34,635 bases of DNA from Chara braunii. Taxonomy: Eukaryota; Streptophyta; Charophyceae; Charales; Characeae. Below, in pieces: positions 20,920-31,470 of this stretch (position 1 is the stretch's first letter; every line of letters starts with the position of its first letter). The notes under the pieces are model-generated. The model saw only the letters and a list, made by a program, of their open reading frames with translations, ran no database searches and was not told the origin of the DNA. The position numbers and the translations under genes are program-made. The DNA is taken from NCBI GenBank assembly GCA_003427395.1, contig BFEA01000076.1, forward strand, positions 1,261,800-1,296,434, in the 5' to 3' direction.

Positions 20920-21747
20920 TCTACTGAGCTAGCTCCTACTCTTGTCAAGAGAGGGGCCGCTCAGGTAAATATAGAGGATTGAGGCTCGTTCCACCTAGTG
21001 GCCGACGCCTATTTCTGAGTCTGTGTGTGCATGCACGCTTGCTGGTCCGCGTGCCAGCGTGAGTGCTTGTCAGTTTGTACGTGTGTGGGACCCGTCTAGG
21101 TTCTCCGTGGATCGAAGGGTCCGAGGGCCGGTACTTACTAGTGGCCATATTATTGAGGGTCGCGGCTGGGAAAACACTCAAGTGGCGGGAAAAGAGGTCC
21201 GCTACACCTTAAGAGCAACGGACAACACTCAAGTAGCAGGTAGGTCGTTACCACACCACGTAGAGGTAGATGCGGTGGGTACTCGACTCGGAGGCCGAGT
21301 AGGGGAAGAGGAAAGCTGAAAATTTTAAAATACCTGGTACCGGTAGACAGACAGGTACCAGACCAAGTCTCAGTGCGTATCATAGATCTACCTGACACAA
21401 CATTAACCCAACTGACCCCTCGACCTCCTCTGTCGAGGGGTATTGCTACTGATCCTAACCATCACAGCGCGCGTCATAATAACGCGCGCTCATACTCTCG
21501 AAATTTTCTCACCGACTTGCCCCCGGCTTCAATGGCCGAGGAAATCGTTACAAGTTGTCACACTAAAGCATGCACACCCTTCCCATTCCAGACCGACTCC
21601 GTCATGGTGGTCGATGCAATCGATGTGTCGACTTTAAAAACATGACCAAATACCCTTGTAAGGTTATTTGGTCCGACACCGGGTTGCTTGACCTATCCAC
21701 GTCAATACCCGGGCGACCCTCCGGAAGACCGGGGCTAACTCGTGACC

Positions 21748-22098
21748 CTATGCTATTCCCATCCCCAGCGAGTGCCATTCAACTTCGGGTAGGTACAAAG
21801 TCCCAGTTATTTCTAAGTTCGAGTATAGGTCATCCCAGGTCTCAAACCGCATCCTTGTCCACAAACATTCGACCATCACGAAGGCGCTGTTCCTCCCCAA
21901 GGTTACGGCCCGCCATTCTATGTCGATTCCTCCAACTTTGAAGCTTGCTGGAAGAGATACTTCCCACCCCCTGCCGTTATTCCAGGGTGGGCCGGTGTAC
22001 CGAGGCTGGCGTGCCATCCGGATGCATCTTGCCGCCATCGTTGATTGACGATTTCCTGCATAGCCCAAACAAAGAGGATTACAACCTGTCTTCAGCAA
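21748..22098 (-). pseudogene. Unknown protein module, copy C0 (5' part only)
   Basis: The frame holds GWEVSLPASFKVGGIDIEW followed by AFVMVECLWTRMRF and LEITGTLYL. It aligns with copy C2 (GRVSVVLPEEGTWTDIES, AFLWIKMIWTKVSL, RGTVEARGWVYL). The module's second half is missing because repeat R copy 2 begins at 21677. Composition (W, V, L and alternating hydrophobics) suggests a beta-rich fold. Family unknown. Confidence 0.45.
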
Positions 22099-22174
22099 CC
22101 GTTCGTCTACCGCATTTTTTTCCTTTCATGCTCTCATTCTTCTTTTCTGGCTTTTACTATTCTTAGTTCGTCTT

Positions 22175-22916
22175 TCAGGGGGCAACATCTTCCACTGGCA
22201 ATTCGTACAGCCAATACAAATTGTCTATGTAGGTTGGGCCCCGACCTACTTCCCGTGGGATGACGTCCCACAAGACGTAGTCATTGATTAGTGAAATTTT
22301 TGGCCTTGTTGTCAAAGTTGCGTGTAGTATACGTAGTACCTCATACCTCTCCCTGCTGTCAAATGGCTCCATTTTTAGAAAGATTCGGTAGTATTCCCTG
22401 TATATCATTGCTTCTTCGAAAGTTAGGACGACAAGGGTCGCTACTGCCTGCCTGACGTGCGTCTCGCCACCCATCCTTTGTAGTATAAAGGGCGACAACC
22501 TCATCCGTACGTTCTCACTAGGTAGAATAAAGGTTCCTACCATAGCCACCCTTAGGTCTGTCGTAACTTCGTTCCGCTCAGGATCGGCGAACTCAAACCC
22601 CACCTGCCACACCAGCTGCCACTCGCCCTCGAACATACCCAATGGGTCTTCCCCCGATGCTAACATAACCCCAAAGGTGCACCACCCATCCTTCGATAAA
22701 TATAACCGCCCCTTCGTGCTTACGTGCCCTCGCAGATCTGGATTTCATCCGCCTTGCTCCCCTTCTGCATGCCATTCTACTTTGGTTACCAGGTACACCA
22801 TGTTCTTCAAAAATTCGATTCCGACCCAGTCCACTACAGGATTCCGGATTTCGTTCTGCTCACAACAGCCGAACACCCCTTTCCCGTTTTAATCTCCACG
22901 TGCGACTCGCCTAACT
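22175..22916 (-). pseudogene. Unknown protein module, copy C1
   Basis: The upper part (about 22830-22670) reads EFLKNMVYLVTKVEWH, then a TGA, then GHVSTKGRLYLSKDG. It continues without a break into the 163-codon frame ending at 22175. That frame carries REYYRIFLKMEPFDSRERY and GPTYIDNLYWLYEL, which match EEFYRISLKHGTF and TPSYVDDVFELFK of copy C2. It looks like real protein sequence by composition and by conservation between copies, but I do not recognise a family and see no catalytic motif, signal peptide or membrane segment. One in-frame TGA and a missing start make it a pseudogene or a gene fragment. It lies about 0.85 kb from C2 and 0.93 kb from C0. Confidence 0.5.
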
Positions 22917-23040
22917 AGTATACATGGTTTCTACTCCGTGTCGTCCCCTAGTTTACATGCATCTCCCCTCTCTCTCGCCTTTGTCCCCTTGATTTCCTTA
23001 TGGTTTTAGAGTCCTCCGTCCTTTTAGTCGAACCACATTA

Positions 23041-23857
23041 CTTTGAATAGTTCAAAAACATCATCTACGTAGGAGGGCGTGGCTGCCACCTCCCGACCGA
23101 TTATGGCATCCCTGGTTTCCGGGTCCATCTCTAGACGATCATACATACCCATTCTCAAAATGATGAGGACGCCCAGACTCTGTCGCCGTAAAAGGTCCCG
23201 TGTTTCAACGAGATCCTATAAAACTCTTCCGTCAGCCAGGTAAACTCTATACGTATCTGCTCCATAGAGTTGGCCACCTTTAAGACGCGGTCAAAACCCC
23301 CAAACCAATCAACCACGAATTCCAGTACCCAGACCTTTGTTCGCAGGCAGGGAGGCCTGAGTTCCTTTCATCCTCCCATCACGACCCTGCTACTAACCTC
23401 ATCACACCCTTTGTGAGCGAACTTCTCGCCTTCTCTTCGAGCCCTTGCTTCCGCATTTCCCAGAAGCCACATCGGATCCTGTCCTATTGCTAGTGTAATA
23501 CCAAGTCCTTAATACCAAGTCCACGACCATAGCATTTTTCCCATCCTGGGACAAGTAGACCCACCCTCGGGCTTCCACTGTCCCACGGAATTCCAAATCC
23601 ATCAAGCTCGGCGACAATCTTGTCAGACTGACCTTAGTCCATATCATCTTTATCCAGAGAAACGCGTCCTCCTCGTCCAACATTACAGTTTGATAGGCTG
23701 ACTCTATGTCGGTCCACGTTCCTTCTTCTGGGAGGACGACCGATACCCTGCCTTTACATCCACCGTCATTTCCGGGCTGCTGGAATAGATTGGAGACGAC
23801 AATCACCGCACTATCTTGTTTTTCCAGCAACCGATTCCTGTTTCCATAAGAGAGCAC
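23041..23857 (-). pseudogene. Unknown protein module, copy C2
   Basis: The first half (23857-23402) reads as an open frame with TDIESAYQTVMLDEEDAFLW, IWTKVSLTRLSPSLMDLEF and GWVYLSQDGKNAMVV. The second half (23340-23041) is split between two frames: TKVWVLEFVVDWFGGFDRVL through EEFYRISLK, then QSLGVLIILRMGMYDRLEM to SYVDDVFELFK. At least one frameshift is therefore present near 23180-23160. It is the best-kept reference for the module. Further protein-like sequence lies upstream to about 24060 (IEVSWNGTKKMNVGYDGRLK), so the original gene was longer. Confidence 0.5.
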
Positions 23858-24060
23858 CGGACGGCCCCCCTAGTAAGGTCAATCTATACCCTGGATGAGT
23901 ATTATTTCAGACCCCTCACGAAGTTTCCCCAACCTACCTCCCCATTCCTAAGTACCATCCTTCCATAACACCTTCAGTCGGCCATCATATCCTACATTCA
24001 TTTTCTTGGTTCCATTCCAGCTGACCTCTATCCTCCTCCCTTTCAATCATCTCTCACTCG
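23858..24060 (-). pseudogene. Upstream extension of the unknown module gene
   Basis: In one minus frame IEVSWNGTKKMNVGYDGRLK is followed by VLWKDGT, a TAG, and GKLREGSEIILIQGID. The composition matches the modules downstream. Stops separate it from copy C2. Confidence 0.3.
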
Positions 24061-25131
24061 TGTGGACTTAGGCAGGGAGGTGGGAATAATCTAGAATCAT
24101 AGCCCCATCCAATAACTAAGTCCTCAACCAACCTTTATAGAGGGGGGATACAAAAAAAAAAAATCAAGCAATCTCACATACAGACCGATCATCTCCTCAC
24201 TGACCTTCCCTAATATGGTCTCTCCACTGGTACTTTCGGTAGAGTTTTATCCCATACCTCAAGCACAGCTTAACCGTCGCGAGCATGGTACCCAGGCTCC
24301 GGCGCAGGGTGTTACCCCTCTTCGTTTGCCTAGAATACCCCATCCCGTTTTGTCGCTCTTGCGTACCCCCGCTAGTATCGGGAATCACCCCATGCACCCC
24401 GTTAGGAGGAAAAGTCAGTCGTCCGCGCATTCACTTCCATCGGTCCGATAAAAATCCGCCTTTCCCCTGCCGTACTACGAGAGGCTACTAATTGTCTCTG
24501 AGGCTCCCTCCTTGCCCCACATGCAGCGGTCCTCCTTCGTCTGCCGACAAGCAGCTGCCCCGTCTGAGGAGATGTTTCGCATCCCGCCTGTGCAAGGTAC
24601 CGAGCTACGCTCGGTCCACCTGGGAGGGAGTGCTAGTAATCAACCGGCGAGACGAACTCCTGCCTGACAGCCCAGTGGCCCAACCTCCCACACATGAGAC
24701 CCGGCGGCACTTCAATAGAAACAACTTTTCGCAACCCGCCCCAGCTGGTTCATACCCATCATTTCCTTCTGAAAGGCAGGGCGCTCAATTTTCTCTCATG
24801 CAGATCACAAGTCCCAAGTGGGATGCACATAGTACAAGTGCCTTTCCCTCTGTGCACCCAACGCTTCCTACCCATATCTCACAGTTTTCTCTCAGGACAA
24901 TGAGTACCATTCTCCTTACTTCCATACACAGTGGTTGATTCCTTTTCGTACACATTGGTTGATTCCTTTTCGTGAGCGTCTTCAAGGGTGAGCTAGTTTT
25001 CTTAGGAGTTTAGCAAATCCCTTCATTCCCTTTATCTTCGTTTGTCTGACCTTTCATAGGGTAGGATTGTTCCTTCTTGATGACTTATTGTGTTCATGTA
25101 GGTTATTTCCAGCATCTCAAATGTATAGTGC
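24061..25131. other. Unassigned DNA
   Basis: A plus frame of 148 codons (24492-24938) and a minus frame (24197-24430) occur, neither with recognisable features. A small tandem duplication (ATTGGTTGATTCCTTTTCGT-like) lies near 24930-24980. Confidence 0.35.
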
Positions 25132-25362
25132 ATGAGCCCACTGGGCTCAGACAAAGAAGAAAGAAGAGCACCCAGTCGGCCGGATCACTCCGCCGCGGGA
25201 TTTTCATTGGACCCCGGCCGAAGCCGAAGCACAGACCGCCTGCCAGGTAACCGGAGCCCTTCTTTCACACAAAGAGAAAAAATTGACCTGCGACTTGCCC
25301 GAGGCTTCTCCGGACCGGCGAACACCGGCATCGGAGAAAGGGGGGCTAGGGCTACTGCATAA
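25132..25362 (+). other. Short Arg/Ser/Pro-rich frame, not assigned
   Basis: Open for 76 codons with GC content higher than its surroundings. CCAGGTAACC at about 25243 could be a 5' splice site. No domain is recognised; chance is equally likely. Confidence 0.15.
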
Positions 25363-25370
25363 GGAGTGAG

Positions 25371-26750
25371 TTGATCAAGTGTGCATCACACATATCATAC
25401 CTCTAGGTTTGGCCATGCTATGTGCCCAGCCACTCTTAAGTCTGATTCTCTCAAAGGGGAGAGCATGCTCAAGTCCAATTTCATTTTCTTTGGTTGTGTA
25501 CACGTCCATGTGTTGGGCGCCCCCATTGGAATTGCAAGGGTCAGTTTAACCTTATGCCCGGCACCTCCACCATTTTTTTGTAGAGCCGTACCCGGTTAGA
25601 CTTTTAAGCCTGTGTCGACACCGCTGAGGGTTCCAATTGGCTCTGCTCCGCCCACACTCATGCTCAGGGCGGGGGGCATTCATCACAGGGACATCCCCAC
25701 CTAGTGCTTTGAGATGGATGGGGATGGACCATTTGCGAGAGAGCTTTGACATTGGGGATGTAGCTCCGCCCTCTCGCTGGATGGTAGACTCGCGAAAATT
25801 TTTCGTCAATCGTGATTTCTTGATACCTTGAAGTATTATCACGCAATAGTTATTTTCAATACTCAAGCAGTCAATGGGGTTTATTGAAAGTCTTTCTTCT
25901 TTTATGCGTAGGCCAAGCGTCATCCTTTGGCTACACATCCATTTACTAACTAGGAAAAGTCTTTAAGGCCTTGTCGAGGCGGCGACCGCCCTTCCGCTCG
26001 GGTCCGCGGACCATCTCTCGTGGCACCCCCGTATGTCCCCTTAGGGCTTAGCCGACTTTCTTCTTTGGCCGTCCTATGTGTGACTTTTGTCATCGCATAC
26101 ATCATGCATGTTTTTCTTTTGTCCAGGCTTTACATTTGTCCTATACACCCCTTTGTCTTTTCGGGGCCCCATTCCACATACACACCTTTTTTATTTTTAA
26201 TCTAGGTGGCCCCCTCGGCCGCCTTATGTTTTTGCAGTTTGCTATAGCCAACTTTGCTTTGCACAAACATGCTCAATAACTTACTAAAGACCAAGGGTTA
26301 AGTCCACAACCCGTTTGATCTCAGTCCCACTTTCTCTTTGTCGCCCGACATACCCGGGACCCAATCCCGCTCAATGACTCTTTAGGCTACTCACCTGCAC
26401 ATTCAACACAATTTAGGCAAAGCATCCCCCACATGGGGTCAACACATAATCCCTCCCACAAACCTAAGTTCACTTTTCCTTGGCTCTTTGTGCTTTCCTT
26501 TTCCTTCCTTAGTCCAGATCAAACTCTTCCTTTAGTCATGTTGTCGGGGTAATAGTTGAGTCAACTGACCTTGCTTTAAGTTTCAACTTTCTTTAGTCCC
26601 TTTCTGGACTTGCCTCCTTCCAATTTCTCAAGTGTCTTTTCCTTTCCTTCTTGGCGGCTCAAGGTACCGGCAACCCTCCCCTTGCCCACTTTCTCCGCTC
26701 AGTGAGGACAAATTCCTTTCACCGTTCGTTCCCTGCCAATGTAACAAGTG
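25371..26750. other. Unassigned DNA
   Basis: No gene, RNA or element recognised. Frames of 60-128 codons exist on both strands but lack domain-like composition. Confidence 0.4.
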
Positions 26751-26907
26751 AGTGGGAAGGGTTAGTTACACGCCAAAAAGAGAGGGAGGGGGGAGAAGGT
26801 AAAGCCAAAACTTTAGAATGTGGGAGGAAGACAATAAAAGGAAAAAAAAGGCGGTGGTGAAGGAGGAAGAAGTGGAGGAAAGAGAGAGAAGGAGAAAGAG
26901 GATAGAG

Positions 26908-26941
<34 letters not shown>
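26751..26941. repeat. Purine-rich tract ending in (GA)n
   Basis: G/A-rich sequence leading into a GA dinucleotide array (about 26911-26941). It forms the outer flank at the 3' end of the Penelope-like element; a matching GA array lies at the other end (34076-34150), so the element sits inside one GA-rich site. Confidence 0.85.
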
Positions 26942-26942
<1 letters not shown>

Positions 26943-28743
26943 CAAGAGATTCAAGGATACCCTTCGAAGAAGATAATGATAAGCAATAGATTCACTCAAG
27001 AAACACGTATCACATCTTCCCTAGAGCACGCATCGCCCCGACGCGTTTCGTTGCCGGCGTCTTACGGCATACTCTTCAGGGGGCTTCCCCAAATGGATAA
27101 GTGTATGTCATGTCTACTCTGAGAGAATCAAGTCCCTCACACCTGCTTATATACCCAGCCAGCGGTCATTCTCGTCACCTCTTTCCATTACATGAGACAT
27201 AGTCCTACTATTTCTAAGGATGTCGTCAACTTACTATCTCCACTCCCGATATGCACCTACTATGCACCTACCTATTACAATATACTCGTAACTGATCGAT
27301 TCGTCCGCTGTTCTACTTACATTTGGGTCTTTCCTCCTATCTTCTTCCGTTGTCTTTCCCGCCTTTTCTTCGGGCCCACTTCTCATTTCCATCCCTTTCT
27401 TTCATATCCCCATATCCCCGATTCCCGTACTCGCATATATTGCTTTCTCTGCCTTGTCGCTGTGTCTGCTTCGAATCAGTTCTGCTTGTTGGCTCCCTCC
27501 TGCTTCCTTAACTCCATCCGTTCAGTCCCCCGACATACTTAATTATTCCCGCCTTGCTTCATCTCCCTTTGTTACTCATCGATCTTCCCTCAACCTTGGT
27601 AACTTTGCTTTCCCGCTGCTGCCGCCTGCGTAAACGGATGTTCTTACAGTCTCCAAATATATTCTCGTCGAAACACCTTCATTTTTGTTTGCAAATGTCC
27701 GTGTCGTAAAATAGCATCAGAAAATTCGGAGTCTACTGTTGAAACGAATCACAAGGAGTCAGGAACTCTTCCTTTAGTCTACCCAATCCGTTTCCGAACT
27801 CGGCCAACTTCGAATCGTCATTCATTTCATTAGTGTACATTTTGTTCTGCTTACTTCTAAGTTGACTATCTACCTAAGCAAAATTCCCGCCCCTATTTTA
27901 TCAATAACTTTCAAATTTGGCCTGATGATTTCCAAAATTGGCAAAAACTTCTGCACTCAAAGACGAGTCTTTTTTTTCCCTCCAACTTCTACTAGGTACC
28001 TTATCCGTCTCTATCGTATACGATCGACAGATTTGATCCGGACACAATCCCCACTCACCCATTTCCTTGGTAAAAACCAAAAAGTCCAAAAATTTTTTTT
28101 TACGAAACACCGAATTCAAAAATTAATATATTTCCTAGGTTACCAATGGTCCGGAGACCGGACGTCTCCACCGGACGTCTCCCCCGGACGTCTCCCCCCC
28201 CTGTCGTCCGGATTTCCGGACGACGCCTTTTTGGCACAAAAAAAAAATAATAATAAAAAAAAAATTATGACAGTGTTGCGCATGGCCTAGAGACCCCCCA
28301 TAAAAAAATTCAGATTTTTCTGAGCATTTGCTGATAGGGTGGTATTTGGGGGGGGAGGGGGGGTAGAAGGGGTTTTGGTGGGGATAGGAGGGGTATAGAT
28401 GGGGAATGAATTTTTAAAGATTTTTATTATTTATTCTACTGGCCCAAATAATGCAAAAATTTGGTGGCATACACCTAATGCAAGGTGGAAGCCACATGAT
28501 GTTTTCCAAAAAAAAAAAAAAAAATTTTTTTTTTTTTTTTTTTTTCCCCCTAAGTCGAACATACGCTGTCCGGTCTGACGTCCGACCAAACGTCCGGTCG
28601 GACATCCCGGACGGTCAGGGGGGTCCCGGACGTCCGGCCCGGTAACCTAGTATATTTCAGAATTCCGGGGTACAACCTGGAGAGAATATCTCGCCAGGGG
28701 TCTCCGGAAACTTTAGCAAATTTTGCCAAAGCAGCGAGAGAGA
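26936..28743 (-). repeat. 3' pseudo-LTR of the PLE, with nested MITE
   Basis: Matches 32800-34082 with similarity in the mid-90s percent by eye. Leaving out the MITE (28135-28650) and its 8-bp duplication, its length equals that of the 5' copy within a few bases (about 1.28 kb). It holds the last RT codons and a long 3' untranslated region. The 116-codon plus-strand frame at 27192-27542 is antisense and drifts neutrally between copies. Confidence 0.85.
28135..28650. mobile_element. 516-bp MITE in the 3' pseudo-LTR
   Basis: The termini are CTAGGTTACC and its exact inverse GGTAACCTAG. The flanking 8-bp duplication TATATTTC lies at 28127-28134 and 28651-28658. The 5' pseudo-LTR has the uninterrupted site with TATATTTC once (about 33989-33999), which proves insertion. 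Both ends are packed with CCGGACGT/ACGTCCGG words, as expected of subterminal transposase-binding sites; the middle has G runs and an A15-T23 palindrome near 28509-28545. There is no coding capacity. The 8-bp duplication suggests hAT, although the target lacks the nTnnnnAn pattern. Confidence 0.85.
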
Positions 28744-31465
28744 CCTCCGGGGGGTATCCCCGGAGGCGTGCTTCCCGCATAATTGCCGAAACGGCCGCCG
28801 TGGTACCTTCTTCTGATGTCGACATCCGATGTACCCGTATCATACTTGCGAAAAACGTGGCTTTCTTTGCCGACTTTCTGGAATACGAGCAGAAATCTTG
28901 CATTAAATGGATTATGATATGTTCGAATGTCGTCAAGTGTCCTTGGTTCCTTGTCCTTGGGAAGATGTGAATCTTCACTGGAGCAGGCTCGACCATTATA
29001 CGTGCTCCGAGAAACTCAAAGGAATTGGCTCCTTCATCTTTCCGGACCAGGTTCAAACTTCGACCATAGCAATCTTCGAACCGATTGAAAATGTCTTCGG
29101 CCCTACGTCCTGATTCCGCATCATCTATTCGGCATGATACGACGATTGTAACATCATCAATCAATTGCATCCCTTTAATAAGATTTCGGTCCTCTCCCAC
29201 AGATTCAAGGAACATTGCTTCTGATCTGGCACACACAAGACATGCAAGAGTAGGGCTAGAGTTCCTTCCCATCGGAATCCCAAACCCTTGCTTCAAAATC
29301 TCCCCACCACATCTCACTTATGTGTTTTCCAGTTCAAATCTGACTGCATTCATCATCAAGTCAAAATCAATCAGTACAAAGCCTTCAATTTTTCTCCTAT
29401 TCATTGCCATCATACATATCCTCCCCCTGATACTTACTCTCACCCCGACTTTCCTCCTCCGACAATGGAAATCGGTCACCCATCTTACTGCGTTCATCAC
29501 ACTCTCGTGCGTTAGTCTGGCGAACATGTCTTTGATATCATAACTCCTAGCTACTGCCCCATCCCCAACTCTCCTCAAGTCTTCTTGGATGCGCTCAAAC
29601 TGTTTTCAGAGATCATTGGTACACCGAATATCAAAATGCTGCCCATCCCCCGTCCCGAACAACATGAATCTCACCGCTCTTCCTATCCTCGAGCTCGCTT
29701 GTCTGGCCGGATATCAGCCTCCATCTATCTAAGTCTTTGTCCTTTGGTATAGCGTATGCCTGTCCCACCTCTCCTCCTTTTCCCCATGCTGCCACTAACG
29801 TCAGTCCTATCCGTTCGTACTCGGTCTTCATTCCACTAATAATCAGTGCTTCGTTCTTTGGCGTTCGTTGATAGCTCGGGTTCTGATTAAATACTGTCTT
29901 GCATGCATCAAGGTACAGGACTGGGCAGATAACCAGAGTTGCTCCTGGTTTCGATCGACTGGTACTGAAATCAGTCGTTCAAACCCTCGAAAACAAGCCT
30001 TCACCTCCTGACACGTCATTGCTTGACTTTTTTGGGCCGCTTGCCCTTTGAAACACCCTTTCAACTCTTCGTTATCCATTCTCACCTCTCTTCCGCTATT
30101 CCATGGTTTAACCGCTTCCCTGACACATGTCCTTAGATCGTTCATGGAGACCTCCCCTCCTCCAGTAACATTCCTCGAATTCATTAAGAATATCGGGATG
30201 CCATGGATATCATCCATCCTTACTTTCACGTGCATTCCGGATCTAGGAAGGTCCATACCTTCACATGTACACACTACCTTGTCTGCACCGGCGCGCACCC
30301 GTTGGTTGTGTATCGATTGTCCAACCGTCAGTCTTTTCCTAAACACCACACGAATCCTTGCTGCTACATATCTACGAATATGAAGATCCACAATCCCTTG
30401 CCCTAGTGCACTTGCTGTCACTTCTCTCACCTCTCGTGAGCTGATTCTTGTGCAGAAAGGTCTCTTCACGTGCACCCGCCTCCTAATCTCGGTTCCATAT
30501 ACGATCTTAATCACCCTCGTGATCTTAATCTTGAGCCAGTTCCTGGTACACTTCCTCCCAAATGTCCTGGCGGTCCTATATAGCGAGAGAAGTTCCGTTG
30601 ATCCCTTCCGATACAAATTCTTCACCCTCCATGGCTGTCTCAGCATATCTTGAAGGACATACCGCCGATGTTCAATTGCCGATGAAGTAACCTTGATTCG
30701 TACCAGAGTAAACAACCCCCCTTTCTCAAACTCTCTCTTGCATTCTTTGACATGAGCTTCCTTCCCTTGAATCTTCACCACACTTTCACCGACTTTCCCT
30801 TTCACAATCTTCTACTTTTCTGCCCATACTTCACCCCCGCTAGCTACGAATACCCGAGGAACATTCGTGCTTTTGATGAGTTCAATCAGTGATGTCCTCC
30901 CATCGAACGTAATCACCCTACCTTGCCTTTTGTACTTATGTCTCTTTCCTCTCTCCCTTCTCCCTTTCCTCCTTCTCGCTTTCTTCCCGCTCTCTCCCCG
31001 ACCGTGCGTGTTCAATGCTGGAGAATACCGCTTGATCATCGCCTTCTCAGTAATGAGAGGATCGCTAATATCGACAACAATAGGTAAGATGAGGTACCTT
31101 TGCCATCTGAACAATCTCAACCATGCGTGTAACTTGGGCGCATTCCCCAATCTCCCATTGATCGCACACTTAACATGCTCCTACCACCGGCGTAAGAAGC
31201 TTCTATTAGTACATCCTATATACGTATGCCTACACCACGGGCTAACTAACACATAGACGCCATTTCCCTTCGTTTCCAAATCCTCCACCTTACCACTCAG
31301 CATTCCAATCCATTTTTAGGCCCACGGGAATCCTCCTTGGATGACTATTAAAACGAACCTCCTCACAATCTCATCTTTCGTCTGCTCATTAAGCGCTCCT
31401 TGAACTTGCTCCGCCCTTCTCCCCCTTTCCTTCATTAAGTATGTGAGTGACTCTATGAGTTTCAT
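28652..31465 (-). pseudogene. PLE ORF2: GIY-YIG endonuclease plus reverse transcriptase
   Basis: From ATG 31465 one frame runs 540 codons to a TGA at 29845 with only three internal stops (TAA 31318, TAG 31183, TAG 30814). The GIY-YIG domain spans 31262-31010: GVYVLVSPWCRHTYIG, then FLRRW and EH, and a C-terminal TEKAMIKRYSPALN holding the catalytic Glu (31048-31046). A basic linker follows, then the CxC motif CTCEGMDLP at 30271 and a PVDRN segment where PLEs usually have DKG. RT motifs: GQAYAIPKDKDLDRWRL (29765-29715, in a second frame), catalytic SYDIKDMF (29545-29522), QGFGIPMGRNSSP (about 29290) and IDD (29161-29153) with EFLGARI after it. The frame shifts near 29855 and back near 29680; a TGA at 29608 and TAA at 29320 add to the damage. 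The MITE replaces the last codons after ILKY. Catalytic Asp residues are present. Confidence 0.8.
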
Positions 31466-31470
31466 CCGCC

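Noticed and set aside
23041-23070. YVDD motif suggesting a reverse transcriptase
   Set aside because: The aligned copy C1 has YIDN here, neighbouring RT motifs are absent, and the surrounding sequence belongs to the unknown module.
27192-27542. 116-codon plus-strand frame intact in both pseudo-LTRs (also 33056-33406)
   Set aside because: It is antisense to the element, differs at about 11 residues, and most base changes are nonsynonymous; it survives only because the copies are young.
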